NCBI GenBank assembly: GCA_963677085.2
Contig: CAXXFH010000004.1
Location: forward strand, 3,286,001 to 3,350,000
Reading direction: 5' to 3'
Source of the DNA: G963677085 sp963677085
GTDB taxonomy: Bacteria > Planctomycetota > Planctomycetia > Pirellulales > Thermoguttaceae
DNA length: 64,000 nt
The position numbers and the translations under genes are program-made. The notes under the pieces were generated by a model. The model had not been told where the DNA came from. It worked only from the letters and a program-made list of their open reading frames with translations, and made no database searches. Positions within the stretch are counted from its first letter, which is position 1; the number at the start of each line of letters is the position of its first letter. Below are positions 24,064-32,463 of the stretch, piece by piece.

Positions 24064-24846
24064 TTATCTGCACTCCCTTTTCGTTGCCCTAAGCCGTCGC
24101 GTCATGGGTATCCACGTTGTAGTCTCAATAATGGGCTGGGTCTTTGGCCGAAAACGCAGTAGCTGTTTGCGCACAGCTTCTGGAAAGGGCCTAACGTCCA
24201 GTCGAAGCGTTTCGTTAGACCATAACCGCGCGAAATTGGCGATCTTTTTGTTGACACGCTCCTCATGGTCACACCACGAGCAAAACACCTCCGTCGATTC
24301 GAAGTTATGCACAAGTCCGCCAGCCGTCTCGTTTGGGGATCCAGTAAAGGCGACGGTATTCCCGGAGGCATCGAAGAACAAACCTATTTTCTCATGGTAG
24401 ATCCCATCACAAGGTTTTCCTTCCTCGTCATGCGGGATCGCAACCTTGACATCGAGCCGACCTTCAGCGATCAGCCATGCCAAGTACCCCAATCTGTCTG
24501 CTATTACGGAATCGGGTGTCGACTCGATTTGCCTGAGCAGAGATCGAGCCACCACGTCGTCACGCGCAAAGTACCCGTTTTCGATTGCCTCTAGATCGTC
24601 TGCGTCGAATAGAGGACTCGCCACGAGGGACATACGCCCGTTTCCTGCAATCAGAGCCGTAATGCCCTGAGCCGCAACGGATAGGCCACGACTTGTGAAG
24701 TACCCTACAGCGCGTTGGTACAACTTGCTGCGTTTCAGGCAGGGGAGATAGAAGTCGCTCAGAAGGTCGTCAGAGTCCGATCGATACTCAGTCTGAAGCG
24801 AGAGTTCCGATAGCGGCGATTCTGGCAAACTGGATAGACTTGACAT
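24064..24846 (-). CDS. Phospholipase-D-like domain protein, probably a truncated helicase-nuclease
   Basis: The 260-residue product has the sequence style of the N-terminal PLD domain of large DEAD/SNF2 helicases found in defence islands (YLPCLKRSKLYQRAVGYFTSRGLSVAAQG). It carries one HKD-like motif in YHEKIGLFFDASGNTVAFTGSPNETAGG. It stops shortly after the PLD core (LLRFRPKTQP), where I would expect the helicase part. The integrase gene begins immediately after. It is therefore likely a remnant cut by the incoming element, though a stand-alone PLD-type protein is possible. The start ATG is at 24846. Confidence 0.7.
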   Translation of the reverse strand: MSSLSSLPESPLSELSLQTEYRSDSDDLLSDFYLPCLKRSKLYQRAVGYFTSRGLSVAAQGITALIAGNGRMSLVASPLFDADDLEAIENGYFARDDVVARSLLRQIESTPDSVIADRLGYLAWLIAEGRLDVKVAIPHDEEGKPCDGIYHEKIGLFFDASGNTVAFTGSPNETAGGLVHNFESTEVFCSWCDHEERVNKKIANFARLWSNETLRLDVRPFPEAVRKQLLRFRPKTQPIIETTTWIPMTRRLRATKRECR

Positions 24847-25059
24847 TCGCTTCGTTCAACTGTCCTATTTTCCGACAGATCGGAGTGTAACGTTCAGTGG
24901 TGTTTGGCAGGAATCCAGAATTCCTTTAGGATAGCGTGATGTCACAACGAGAACGAGTCTTTCGGCAGAAAAATTTTCAGGCTGCCCCCCCCGAAAAAAT
25001 CCATCCGGCAGTAATGCCAGTCACCTGAACCCACGTCGCGTGGAGTGACCGTTGAGAAA

Positions 25060-25437
25060 AATGCTTGATGTGCCCTATCGATGACGAACACATGGCGTGT
25101 CTGGAACGGATCGACGGGAATACGTTGGAACGGAAGGGCAAGTCAGGGCTCCTGGAATCGATGGCCATGCGGCAAGCGTTTCTTTCCGAGGACCGTCATC
25201 AGATTCGGTTCGTGCATTTGCCGAAGCGCACGTCGTGGCTGAACCAGACCGAGGTCTGTAGGTCGACGTATTGCGCGACGCGGCAACTTCCCATCACTTG
25301 CCGCCTTGAAGGAACGTTTTCTGCAGTTCATCGACTACTTCAATCGCACATTTGCCAAATCGTTCCACTGGACCTACACGGGGCATCCAGTCACCGCCGA
25401 AATGGTCAAACGCCGCACGATTCGGAAAAAAAACTGA
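25060..25437 (+). pseudogene. IS630-family transposase remnant
   Basis: The 3' end of an IS630-type transposase is visible in two frames. The first holds IRFVHLPKRTSWLNQTEV, matching the conserved PxxxSWLNxxE active-site region. After a frameshift near 25,255-25,300 comes LKERFLQFIDYFNRTFAKSF followed by HWTYTGHPV and a stop at 25,437. The N-terminal two thirds are missing, so it is dead. Confidence 0.75.
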
Positions 25438-26013
25438 GCAAGCCGTCGAGCAAATGGGGCAATGCCGGCTTTGGTGGGTACCAATTGTGAGTTGCGGCGC
25501 TACCATCGCCCGCGATCCTTCATCAGCCAGCCAATACCGGGTGTCGACCAAGATTGACACCCCAAAACAAAATTTTCCGAAAATTCTCCGTCACCTCTTG
25601 CAAAGAAAGCGCACGCATGTACACTACACCCCACACGCGTCGCTGAGACGCCTCTCTCCATTGTTCGCCCTGGGGGCGGCCTGTTGGGGCCACAGTATTG
25701 GCTCCTCGATTCTTGAGCCACGTTGGCTTTCCTGAAGGCGGCGCGTTTGCCGTTTTTCCTTTCCGTCTCCCCGGGCAGAATTCGTGCGCGAATTCTGGTG
25801 CCGGTAGGGCGCCGAGGTTGTGGTTGGCGGTTTCGTCGTCGCCATCGCCCGAACGTCGCGGCACGATCAGGAAGTTCAGCACTGGCTCCACCTTGCCGAT
25901 CGCGGTTCGTGGCATCGCGGCCCCTGCGGCACATTCACACTAGAAAGACCAGAGAATGAAGAAACCGTGGTAACCGTGGTGTTACCGATTGTTGGCAATT
26001 GACAGGGCAGCAG
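25438..26013. other. Gene-less stretch before the response regulator
   Basis: Several open frames overlap on both strands but none has a ribosome-binding site or a recognisable motif. A small inverted repeat (GGTAACCGTGGTGTTACC) at about 25,971-25,988 lies 25 bases upstream of the response regulator and may be an operator. Confidence 0.4.
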
Positions 26014-27129
26014 ATGATTACCATTCCCAACACTCCCAAAGCATTGATCGTTGAGGACGACGACAGAGTTATCGGATCGATCGAGGACACTCTTTTCTCC
26101 ATCGGACACGACCACGACTGGGCGACCAACCAGCACGACGCTCGGCGGATGCTCACAAAGAACGACTACGACTATGTGTTGTTGGACCTCGAGATTCCGG
26201 CCAAACCCAACCGGGGTGGTGCCGACAAGGAGTTCGGCTGCAATCTGCTTCGGGACATCCAGCAGATCAAAGGCCGACGTCGGACGCCGGTGGTCGTGAT
26301 GACGGCCAACAGTTCCGATTGCCTGGACCTGACCACGGAGTTGTACGCCAACGGTGCGTCGGAGTTCATCGCCAAGCCGTTTTCCAACAAGGGCCGAACG
26401 CTGGCCAACGTGATCCGCAAGGTGCTCGCCAGCCCCGCACCGCCGCCCTGGGCTGCAACTCGCGCGAGCGATACTCCGCAATCGGCGGCCACCTGCTTCG
26501 CCGGCGGCGAGATGGCGTTCTATCCCAATCGCGTCACGCTGCTGGGTATCACGATCATCAGTGATCGCGGGACCGGTCAGTGCATGGCCGTGCTCGAGCA
26601 GCTTCGCCGGCAGGATGGTCGTGGCCGGTTTCGGCAGATGTCCGGCGAGGAACTGGCGGCGGCGATTTGCGCCAGGGGCGGGGTGGGAACCATCACCGGA
26701 TGCATCCAGACCCTTCGCCGAAACATCGGTGCCCGGCTCCGTAAGACGGGGATCACGGTGGGACGGGAAGACGTTATTTGCCACGACGAACAGGGGTATC
26801 GCCTCCGCGACTGGATCGTGGTTTACGACGGGGACGCACCGAGTGATTCCTGCGATGCCCCGACTGTCCCCGCAGGGTCATCGAATGTCCCCGCTGATGT
26901 CGGCGACGCTGTCCCCGCAGGGCCAAGCCCAAACCGGCGGCAGCATTGGATCCTCGGGCAGTTGCAGCAGGGAGTCGAACTCCAACGGGTGATGCTCGAG
27001 CGGGAGTTCAACATCGCCACGAAAACGGCCAAGCGGGATCTGTCCGAACTGGTGCAATGGGGGCTGATCGAGTACTTGCGATGCGGACGCTCGGGATGCT
27101 ACCGGTTGCGTAGTCAAAGGAAACGATGA
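26014..27129 (+). CDS. Orphan response regulator with two DNA-binding-like C-terminal regions
   Basis: Residues 1-125 are a receiver domain: KALIVEDDDRVIGS holds the acidic pocket, DYVLLDLEIP the phosphorylation aspartate, VVVMTAN the Thr region and FIAKPF the conserved lysine. A trans_reg_C-like winged helix follows (VLEQLRRQDG...IQTLRRNIGARLRKTGI). After a linker with TVPAGSSNVPAD-type repeats comes a third region, LEREFNIATKTAKRDLSELVQWGLIEYL, a DeoR-like helix-turn-helix. No histidine kinase gene is nearby. ATG 26014 is chosen; a TTG at 25999 is also in frame. Confidence 0.85.
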   Translation: MITIPNTPKALIVEDDDRVIGSIEDTLFSIGHDHDWATNQHDARRMLTKNDYDYVLLDLEIPAKPNRGGADKEFGCNLLRDIQQIKGRRRTPVVVMTANSSDCLDLTTELYANGASEFIAKPFSNKGRTLANVIRKVLASPAPPPWAATRASDTPQSAATCFAGGEMAFYPNRVTLLGITIISDRGTGQCMAVLEQLRRQDGRGRFRQMSGEELAAAICARGGVGTITGCIQTLRRNIGARLRKTGITVGREDVICHDEQGYRLRDWIVVYDGDAPSDSCDAPTVPAGSSNVPADVGDAVPAGPSPNRRQHWILGQLQQGVELQRVMLEREFNIATKTAKRDLSELVQWGLIEYLRCGRSGCYRLRSQRKR

Positions 27130-27239
27130 ATTCCCGGAGGTGAAGGCATTCCGGCCGGCGAGGCCTTCGAACGGCTTCGCAGGAAGCACAGCATCCCGGG
27201 AGCATGAAGACGTACCGCTCGATCATCCCGCTACGGGTT

Positions 27240-28211
27240 TCATGCGATGAGCTGGAAATACGCGACGGAGCATGCCACGGACAACATCAGGCCGATCGGG
27301 ACGAGGACCAGCGCCGCAACGACGGCGTACGGCCACCGCCAGCGAAGAACCTCGACAAAGAACACGCTGGCGGTGACAAACGTAGGTAGCGCACCGCGGA
27401 TGAGCCAGCCACGATCGAGCCAGCAATCCCAGTACCACATGTCCCACGAGAAAATCCCAACCACAAAACCACTGCTCGGTTCCGATGCGATACGTGGGCA
27501 CGCGATCCACACGCCGATGAGGTACACGACTTCCAATAGAATGAACCATGGCGCGAAGGCCAGAAACCGAGCAAGCGTAGACGACGCACGCTCGGTTTTG
27601 AGCCAACGCTTAAAGGGTGCGGACACCGCGAGCCACGCGAGAACGAGTGCACCAAACAGCAGCCACCATCTGCTCAAAGACCACGCTTCCCACTGCCAAA
27701 TCTGCACCCAATGCTTACCTGGCGAAAAAACAGTCATCATGCTGTGGGTAGCGTCAACCCACGTGAACCCTTCTTTGGTGGTCTGAAGTGTCACGAGCGA
27801 CAGAGGCTGGCCAATTGCGCGAATCAAAGGCCACAAGCCGACCAGAACCATGCTTGAAATCAGCGCGGTCGCGAGGCCAGCCGCGAGTGAAGGAGGTTTT
27901 TCGGGTTGCCAAAGCCCCAGGAAGCGAAGCGGGCGCAGGAGCATACCAGCGATTGGCCCGTCTGGCGGGCACCGATCGTCGGCCATTGTGCCCAAGCGGA
28001 CGAACGGTGCCCGACGCAGCGCTATGATGACGAGTGGAAGAAGCACCAAGAGCGTCATCGACAAAGTGAACGTCGACTGACGAGGGAACCGGACGACAAT
28101 CTTAGAGACGATTGCCGCGACGAGGACGAAGACAAGCATGGCGCGGAGAGAGAACTGCCATCGGCGTCGCGATGGTGCCGTGTCACGTTGCGAGGGTGAG
28201 TCAGCGGTCAT
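27240..28211 (-). CDS. Planctomycete multi-pass membrane protein
   Basis: The N-terminus RRRWQFSLRAMLVFVLVAAI matches a motif very common at the start of planctomycete membrane proteins. About seven hydrophobic segments follow in 323 residues. No enzymatic motif is visible. ATG 28211 is used; a GTG at 28223 is also in frame. It is the last gene (leftmost) of the cassette array, directly after the attC-like site at 28,241; no such site follows it. Confidence 0.75.
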   Translation of the reverse strand: MTADSPSQRDTAPSRRRWQFSLRAMLVFVLVAAIVSKIVVRFPRQSTFTLSMTLLVLLPLVIIALRRAPFVRLGTMADDRCPPDGPIAGMLLRPLRFLGLWQPEKPPSLAAGLATALISSMVLVGLWPLIRAIGQPLSLVTLQTTKEGFTWVDATHSMMTVFSPGKHWVQIWQWEAWSLSRWWLLFGALVLAWLAVSAPFKRWLKTERASSTLARFLAFAPWFILLEVVYLIGVWIACPRIASEPSSGFVVGIFSWDMWYWDCWLDRGWLIRGALPTFVTASVFFVEVLRWRWPYAVVAALVLVPIGLMLSVACSVAYFQLIA

Positions 28212-28240
28212 GAGTAGAGGCACTCAACGCACAGAACGGC

Positions 28241-28328
28241 TGCGATAACCCGCGGGAAGCGCGAGTCACGTTACCTTCATCTCAGACCCCGGCCGCCCTT
28301 CCCGGTCGGGCTGACCGCTTGGTTAGCC
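28241..28328 (-). repeat. attC-like site a
   Basis: On the minus strand the site begins GGCTAACCAAGCGGTC, where the SUFU-gene stop codon TAA is part of the R''-like box, and contains GCCCGACCGG...CCGGGGTC arms. It closely resembles site f at 32,464, including a shared GCGGTCA, CCGACCGG and TTCCCG order. Confidence 0.65.
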
Positions 28329-28982
28329 GTCCTTTCGCGATAGGTCAGTGACCAAAAGTGGATTAGTTCTACGGTGGTGTTCGATGAGCTGCTCTGCCGT
28401 GTGTTTCGTGTCTTTGAAACTGTCGAGTTCGCTCTGGGTAATACCGAATGCCTGAATGAATTCTACGCGACCGTGTGGCGAATCGACAGGTTCGAGCGTG
28501 GGATCATTGAGAAATGCAAGGCCAACGATGTCGGTATCGTAGTCAGCACGGATTGGACCGTTGGCCGGAATCCAATGGTATTCTTCAAACCATTTGCCAC
28601 TTCCGAAGACATATCGAGCCAGGTTTTGTAGGAGGTTACACACCCAAATTGGCTCTTCGGGTGGCGGCAATTTGCTTGCCAGTCGAAAAGTCATTTCAAA
28701 TCCGAATCGACTGTAGTCTCCGCCGACAGCTTCTTCATCGTAGTAGAGCGAGGTGTAGCCGTACGTGACGAAATGGAGATGATCTATTCCGCCATTGGTA
28801 CATTGATAAGCACTAATGCCGTCAATTGGATCGGGGCCACCGAACATGTGTTTGATAATCGTGCCCCAGTGCTTCGGTTCTTGTTCGTGATAGACTTCGG
28901 CAAGACGCGAGTTGATCGCGTCCCATCCCGGAGCCGCGTCGTCTTGATCTTCGTAGCGACGTTTGTATTCAGCGAGTTCCAT
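28323..28982 (-). CDS. Suppressor-of-fused (SUFU) domain protein
   Basis: The 219-residue protein matches the bacterial SUFU domain: MFGGPDPIDGISAYQ, HLHFVTYGYTSLYYDEEAVGG, FGFEMTFRLASKLPPPEEPIW and VCNLLQNLARYVFGSGKWF. In bacteria this domain is known mainly as an immunity protein of polymorphic toxins. No partner toxin is adjacent. The gene is flanked by attC-like sites on both sides, so it is a single-gene cassette. Confidence 0.9.
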   Translation of the reverse strand: MELAEYKRRYEDQDDAAPGWDAINSRLAEVYHEQEPKHWGTIIKHMFGGPDPIDGISAYQCTNGGIDHLHFVTYGYTSLYYDEEAVGGDYSRFGFEMTFRLASKLPPPEEPIWVCNLLQNLARYVFGSGKWFEEYHWIPANGPIRADYDTDIVGLAFLNDPTLEPVDSPHGRVEFIQAFGITQSELDSFKDTKHTAEQLIEHHRRTNPLLVTDLSRKDG

Positions 28983-28987
28983 GATGA

Positions 28988-29082
28988 CGGCTAACGTTCA
29001 AAGTAACTGGCATCCAGCGCGAGTGACCCGGCCATCATCCAAGAACGCGAACGCCGCCTCGCGTGGATCTGTAATAGCCCGC
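28988..29082 (-). repeat. attC-like site b
   Basis: The minus strand reads GGGCTATTACAGATCC, then a GC-rich imperfect palindrome, then CAGTTACTTTGAACGTTAGCC. The last part is almost identical to site d (CAGTTACCTTGAACGTT). It separates the zinc-ribbon cassette from the SUFU cassette. Confidence 0.65.
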
Positions 29083-29086
29083 TACG

Positions 29087-29575
29087 CTAATCTCGCACAA
29101 ATGACTTCCGTCCTTCTTCCTCTGCTTCGGTCGCAATCAACTCATCGTAATTTTTGGGGTGTCGTGAAAGACTGGCCGGCCTCCATCCTTTCCGCAGCTT
29201 GGCGTAGCACCGACGACGGTGGGGATACTTCTCAATGATGGCGGAGATGTCTCGAAAGAGGTTGGTCTTGTGATACCAGATTGAGCCACATTCTCCGCAG
29301 CCCCAGAATGGTTCCTTCCCCCGGTCACCATCATCAATATAACTTACATCGCCCCCGCAGCAAGGAACGGGGCACTTGAAGGTTTCGACCTCGCATGCGG
29401 GGCCTGGTGGCGTTTGTGACACGGGATCGAATCTAGTTGAAATACCGCAGAACTGGCACTCCAACATTACGAGTCTCATTTCCTTGGCCTTGGCATTGGA
29501 GATGAATCGCGCCTGTTCGGGGGTTGGCGTGAAGACCCTGCCGCAGTTGTCGCAGGGAATGCCGCTGTTACTCAT
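29087..29575 (-). CDS. Zinc-ribbon protein (cassette gene)
   Basis: The protein is 162 residues from ATG 29575, which follows an AGAGAGAAAG stretch. It has several cysteine pairs: IPCDNCGRVF, LECQFCG, KCPVPCCGGDV and GCGECGSIWYHK, enough for two zinc ribbons. The C-terminal 40 residues are basic and acidic without motif. I do not know the family. It is one gene between two attC-like sites. Confidence 0.75.
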   Translation of the reverse strand: MSNSGIPCDNCGRVFTPTPEQARFISNAKAKEMRLVMLECQFCGISTRFDPVSQTPPGPACEVETFKCPVPCCGGDVSYIDDGDRGKEPFWGCGECGSIWYHKTNLFRDISAIIEKYPHRRRCYAKLRKGWRPASLSRHPKNYDELIATEAEEEGRKSFVRD

Positions 29576-29641
29576 TGCTTTCTCTCTAGGTCCGTCCAAC
29601 ACCTCATGCGAGCCGACCGGTGTTGGAGAATTGTAGGCTAG

Positions 29642-29736
29642 TCGCTGAACGTCACCGATCACAGGACGGCGACCATTGACTGTCCATTTTGAATCCGCCC
29701 GACTTCACCGCTTTCCTGTATCGGGTTGTTCGCTCA
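29642..29736 (-). repeat. attC-like site h
   Basis: The outer boxes GAGCGAAC and GTTCAGC and the inner arms CCCGATACAGG and CCTGTGATCGG pair in inverted orientation around a longer spacer, the geometry expected of an attC site. Confidence 0.6.
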
Positions 29737-30366
29737 CTGAGCGTTCCGTTGGGACTTTTGACGCTTCAATTGATTGGCCATCTCTTTTGGAATCGCAATT
29801 ACGGCAGCGTTCTGACGCAATTTGTCGACTTCACTACCATCGAGTTTTCGTCCGAGGTGTTCTTCTTGAATTTTCGTTAACTCTTCAAGGCTTGGAATGA
29901 ACACAAGCACGAGTCCCCCGGGGTTCGGTAGTTGTGAAAGGTCACCAAATGTGCCGACCTGCGATTTTCTCAGGACGGCATCGTCGTGGATGTCGGAAAT
30001 TGATTCTGGCGGTGGCTGTTTGGGCGATTCTTCGGCAACCGCCGCAAACGTACGAACCGTCAATTGGCTGCACAATGCGTTGGCGGTCGTGGCGTGAGCA
30101 GCATTGACTAGCGAGTCGTCATGTATTGCGATTCCGAAGGTGTCTTCAACCTCCATCGTGATTTCTACGAGGTCAAGGTCATCTGCCCCGATGGCAGCAA
30201 AGGTTTGGTCCGGGTCGATCTCAGATGCCGGCTTGCCGAGTTGGCCTGCAATGATCGATTGGATGCTGTCAAGCATTGTCGGTTCAGCCGTTTCAGAATC
30301 GGGGCTTCGCGCCGGATTACAGCCAGCGAGAAGGCAAACAATCAATAGGAGTCTAATCCGCGTCAT
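29734..30366 (-). CDS. Lipoprotein with an acyl-carrier-like domain lacking the serine
   Basis: A lipobox (LLIVCLLAGCNP) is followed by about 75 residues of acyl-carrier-protein type: MLDSIQSIIAGQLGKPASEID, FAAIGADDLDLVEITMEVEDTFG. Functional carriers have DSL at the phosphopantetheine site; here it is DDL, so the domain cannot be loaded in the usual way. A second region (GGLVLVFIPSLEELTKIQEEHLGRKLDG) is unrecognised. The ATG at 30366 is directly followed by the signal sequence. It is a cassette gene; the role may be binding or signalling at the membrane, which is inference. Confidence 0.8.
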   Translation of the reverse strand: MTRIRLLLIVCLLAGCNPARSPDSETAEPTMLDSIQSIIAGQLGKPASEIDPDQTFAAIGADDLDLVEITMEVEDTFGIAIHDDSLVNAAHATTANALCSQLTVRTFAAVAEESPKQPPPESISDIHDDAVLRKSQVGTFGDLSQLPNPGGLVLVFIPSLEELTKIQEEHLGRKLDGSEVDKLRQNAAVIAIPKEMANQLKRQKSQRNAQ

Positions 30367-30375
30367 GGATTCTTT

Positions 30376-30450
30376 GAGCGAACGTTTTGAATAACGCAGC
30401 CGGGCGGAAACATGACCGAGCGGAGCGAGCCGACTCGGCTTGTTCGTCGG
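30376..30450 (-). repeat. attC-like site c
   Basis: The minus strand contains GACGAACAAGCC near one end and GGCTGCGTTATTCAAAACGTTCGCTC at the other, with a strong central palindrome (CCGAGTCGGCTCG...CGCTCGG). The AACGTTCG end is shared with sites d and h. Confidence 0.6.
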
Positions 30451-30454
30451 CCGC

Positions 30455-30922
30455 TCATTCTACCGGTTTGGCTGTAAGTTCGCACCACTGCGAAGCCGAG
30501 CAATTGATACGCTTCGTCTTCCCAGGCTGCAAGGTGGTTCGAATCTCAAGGATCTCCATTCTGACCAAGGCGGTCTCGGGTTCGTCTTGAGGGACTGCCG
30601 AGGCTATTCGGACCTTCAAGGCGAGCTGTACGGTGCCGGTCTCTGAGAGCTCAAACTTGCCAGACACACGTGTTCCAGTGCGGAAATCGTTGCCTTCGGA
30701 ATTTGCTGTCAGGCTGCCACCGGACTCAAGCGAAAACGGTCGTCCGGCAATGGCGACAAGAATTGGCTCGGCCAGAATCTTTGGTTCGGAGCATTCGGTC
30801 GCTTTTTCGCATACCTTCATCGACAGGATCATCTGTGTGCCGTGGTTGTCTTGGGCAGCAGCCACACACGAGAAAGCGGCCGTGCAGACGATGAGAACAG
30901 CGCAAAAAAGACACCTTGTCAT
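30455..30922 (-). CDS. Small secreted protein (cassette gene)
   Basis: From ATG 30922 a signal peptide (MTRCLFCAVLIVCTAAFSC, cleavage near AAA-QD) precedes about 130 residues with two short Cys-containing segments (VCEKATECSEPK and NCSASQWCEL). No family is recognised. A start at 30943 is also in frame. It is flanked by attC-like sites. Confidence 0.7.
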   Translation of the reverse strand: MTRCLFCAVLIVCTAAFSCVAAAQDNHGTQMILSMKVCEKATECSEPKILAEPILVAIAGRPFSLESGGSLTANSEGNDFRTGTRVSGKFELSETGTVQLALKVRIASAVPQDEPETALVRMEILEIRTTLQPGKTKRINCSASQWCELTAKPVE

Positions 30923-30958
30923 GCTCCGACTCCATTCCTTCAAAAGGTTGATGTGGAC

Positions 30959-31021
30959 GACGAACGTTCAAGGTAACTGACGCGGCGAAGCCGCGTCCTG
31001 GCCACCGCCTTGTTGGGCGCT
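30959..31021 (-). repeat. attC-like site d
   Basis: The minus strand reads GCCCAACAAGGCGG (a perfect RYYYAAC box followed by an L''-like box), a perfect hairpin GACGCGGCTTCGCCGCGTC, then CAGTTACCTTGAACGTTCG. This is the clearest attC-like site of the array. Confidence 0.75.
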
Positions 31022-31052
31022 ATGTCAACACCCGCGGGTGATTACCAACCGT

Positions 31053-31823
31053 CTATCGTTTTCTTCCGATATAGAAGACATACCCGTAGAATTCCTTATA
31101 CTTCTCGTACAACCGTTGCTCATGCCTTTGATTTTCAATGAATCCCTCGGCAGCCGCATCGCCGGCATGTTTTGCCAGGAAAGCTTTTTGGACTTCCGCC
31201 TGGGGGGCATAGAAGTGGTCTATCCAACAGGTCTCTGGTAGAACGAAGCACGCCGCCGGCGTATATCCGGCAGACTGCAACTGCCCCAGCTGCGCTGGGA
31301 TCGTGTCGATTCCCGGATAGGCATCCATCCAGAAGTCTTCGATTTCCGCGGGACGTTTCTCGGTGAACCACGACGCCTCGGAAACGGCGACATATCCACC
31401 CTGCTTCAGGTACGGCCTCCATTCGCGGAGTCCTCGCTCGAACCCAATGTTGTAAATGGCGCCTTCGCACCAAAGCAGATCCATCTCGCCCTCGTCGAAG
31501 GGAAGATCATCCATCGACCCGACGCATCCGACCGCCTTTTCTTGAAGCCCCAATTGCCGGGCATTTTCGTTGAACAGATCGATGAACCTTGGAAAAAGAT
31601 CGATCCCGATGACCTTCCCCGGAACCTGCCGAGCCAAGACCATGGTTTGCCCCCCGGTGCCACAACCGATATCGGCAATACGCGAATCCTCGTCCAGGCC
31701 CTCGATGAAATCCAGTGCTCGATTGGTGACCTCGGGACTGCCAGGCCCCTGCCGATCGAGACCGGCGAAGTATTCACAGATCAAATTGAGGTCGAAATCG
31801 TGTATCGATGGAATCTCCGACAT
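31053..31823 (-). CDS. SAM-dependent methyltransferase (cassette gene)
   Basis: A 256-residue class I methyltransferase with ADIGCGTGGQTMVLA as the SAM-binding loop, VIGIDLFPRFID as the acidic strand and MDLLWCEGAIYNIGFERGLREWRPYLKQGGYVAVSE. It aligns along its whole length with the methyltransferase in the tRNA array at 10,925-11,683 (for example YNIGFERGLREW against YIIGFEAALRRW, and the endings YGYVFYIGRKR against YGYVFYVAKVA). It is one gene between two attC-like sites. The substrate is unknown. Confidence 0.9.
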   Translation of the reverse strand: MSEIPSIHDFDLNLICEYFAGLDRQGPGSPEVTNRALDFIEGLDEDSRIADIGCGTGGQTMVLARQVPGKVIGIDLFPRFIDLFNENARQLGLQEKAVGCVGSMDDLPFDEGEMDLLWCEGAIYNIGFERGLREWRPYLKQGGYVAVSEASWFTEKRPAEIEDFWMDAYPGIDTIPAQLGQLQSAGYTPAACFVLPETCWIDHFYAPQAEVQKAFLAKHAGDAAAEGFIENQRHEQRLYEKYKEFYGYVFYIGRKR

Positions 31824-31842
31824 ATCACACTCTTTCTCTTTG

Positions 31843-31899
31843 GTGAGTTACGTTGGTTTCGGGCGCCCAACGGCTCCGGTGGACCGCTTTGTTATTCGC
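31843..31899 (-). repeat. attC-like site e
   Basis: The minus strand reads GAATAACAAAGCGGTCCACCGG, then a GGGCGCCC core and ACCAACGTAACTC. The TAACAAAGCGG start is typical of integron attC sites. Confidence 0.7.
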
Positions 31900-32452
31900 G
31901 ATTATCGAGAACGCGTCGGAAATGTGCGAAATCGGCTTTGGCCTCTTCAATCGACAGGCCAGGATTGATCCGCCGGTGTTCCTTGATGAAAGACACCAAA
32001 TCGTTTTGTCTGGCGAACAACGACAAGACTTTCGTCGTCGTTGTTGGCAGCGGTAATTCAAGATAGATACAATGTGGTTCCCATGCGCCCCAGTCGAGCC
32101 CCCGATGAAAGTCACCCCATTTGTCGGTGTCCTTGGTGCAGTGAAACCCATGAATTCGATCAACAGCGAGGAACACACATTTTGCACATTTGCGGGGAAC
32201 CTCGACTTTTGATGTAACGAATTCATTTTCGTAGGCAACTGGGTCGGTTGGACCGTAGACTCCACAAGGGCCGTGGTCGAGGTGCAAATAGTGCCCAACG
32301 TTCTCAATGTATCGGGTACATTCGCCTTCGAAAAGATGTTTGCAGGCCGAGCACTTCGTGGGCACCGCACCGCACGACGCCATGTGACCGAACGGTACTG
32401 GTGGCTCGATAGGACCATCAACGGGGCACGGTGGAAAGTATCGGCTGTACAT
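31892..32452 (-). CDS. Cysteine-rich protein (cassette gene)
   Basis: From ATG 32452 the protein has 186 residues with cysteine clusters FPPCPVDGPIEPP, SCGAVPTKCSACKHLFEGEC, GPCGVYG, CAKCVFLAV and PHCIYLELP, suggesting one or two metal-binding folds. A C-terminal helix (VSFIKEHRRINPGLSIEEAKADFAHFRRVLD) follows. The family is unknown. Its stop codon overlaps the edge of attC-like site e. Confidence 0.7.
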   Translation of the reverse strand: MYSRYFPPCPVDGPIEPPVPFGHMASCGAVPTKCSACKHLFEGECTRYIENVGHYLHLDHGPCGVYGPTDPVAYENEFVTSKVEVPRKCAKCVFLAVDRIHGFHCTKDTDKWGDFHRGLDWGAWEPHCIYLELPLPTTTTKVLSLFARQNDLVSFIKEHRRINPGLSIEEAKADFAHFRRVLDNRE

Positions 32453-32463
32453 GCATCTTGAAG

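Noticed and set aside
25500..25959. Overlapping frames on both strands between the IS630 remnant and the response regulator
   Set aside because: No ribosome-binding site, family motif or sensible composition on either strand. Reported as gene-less.
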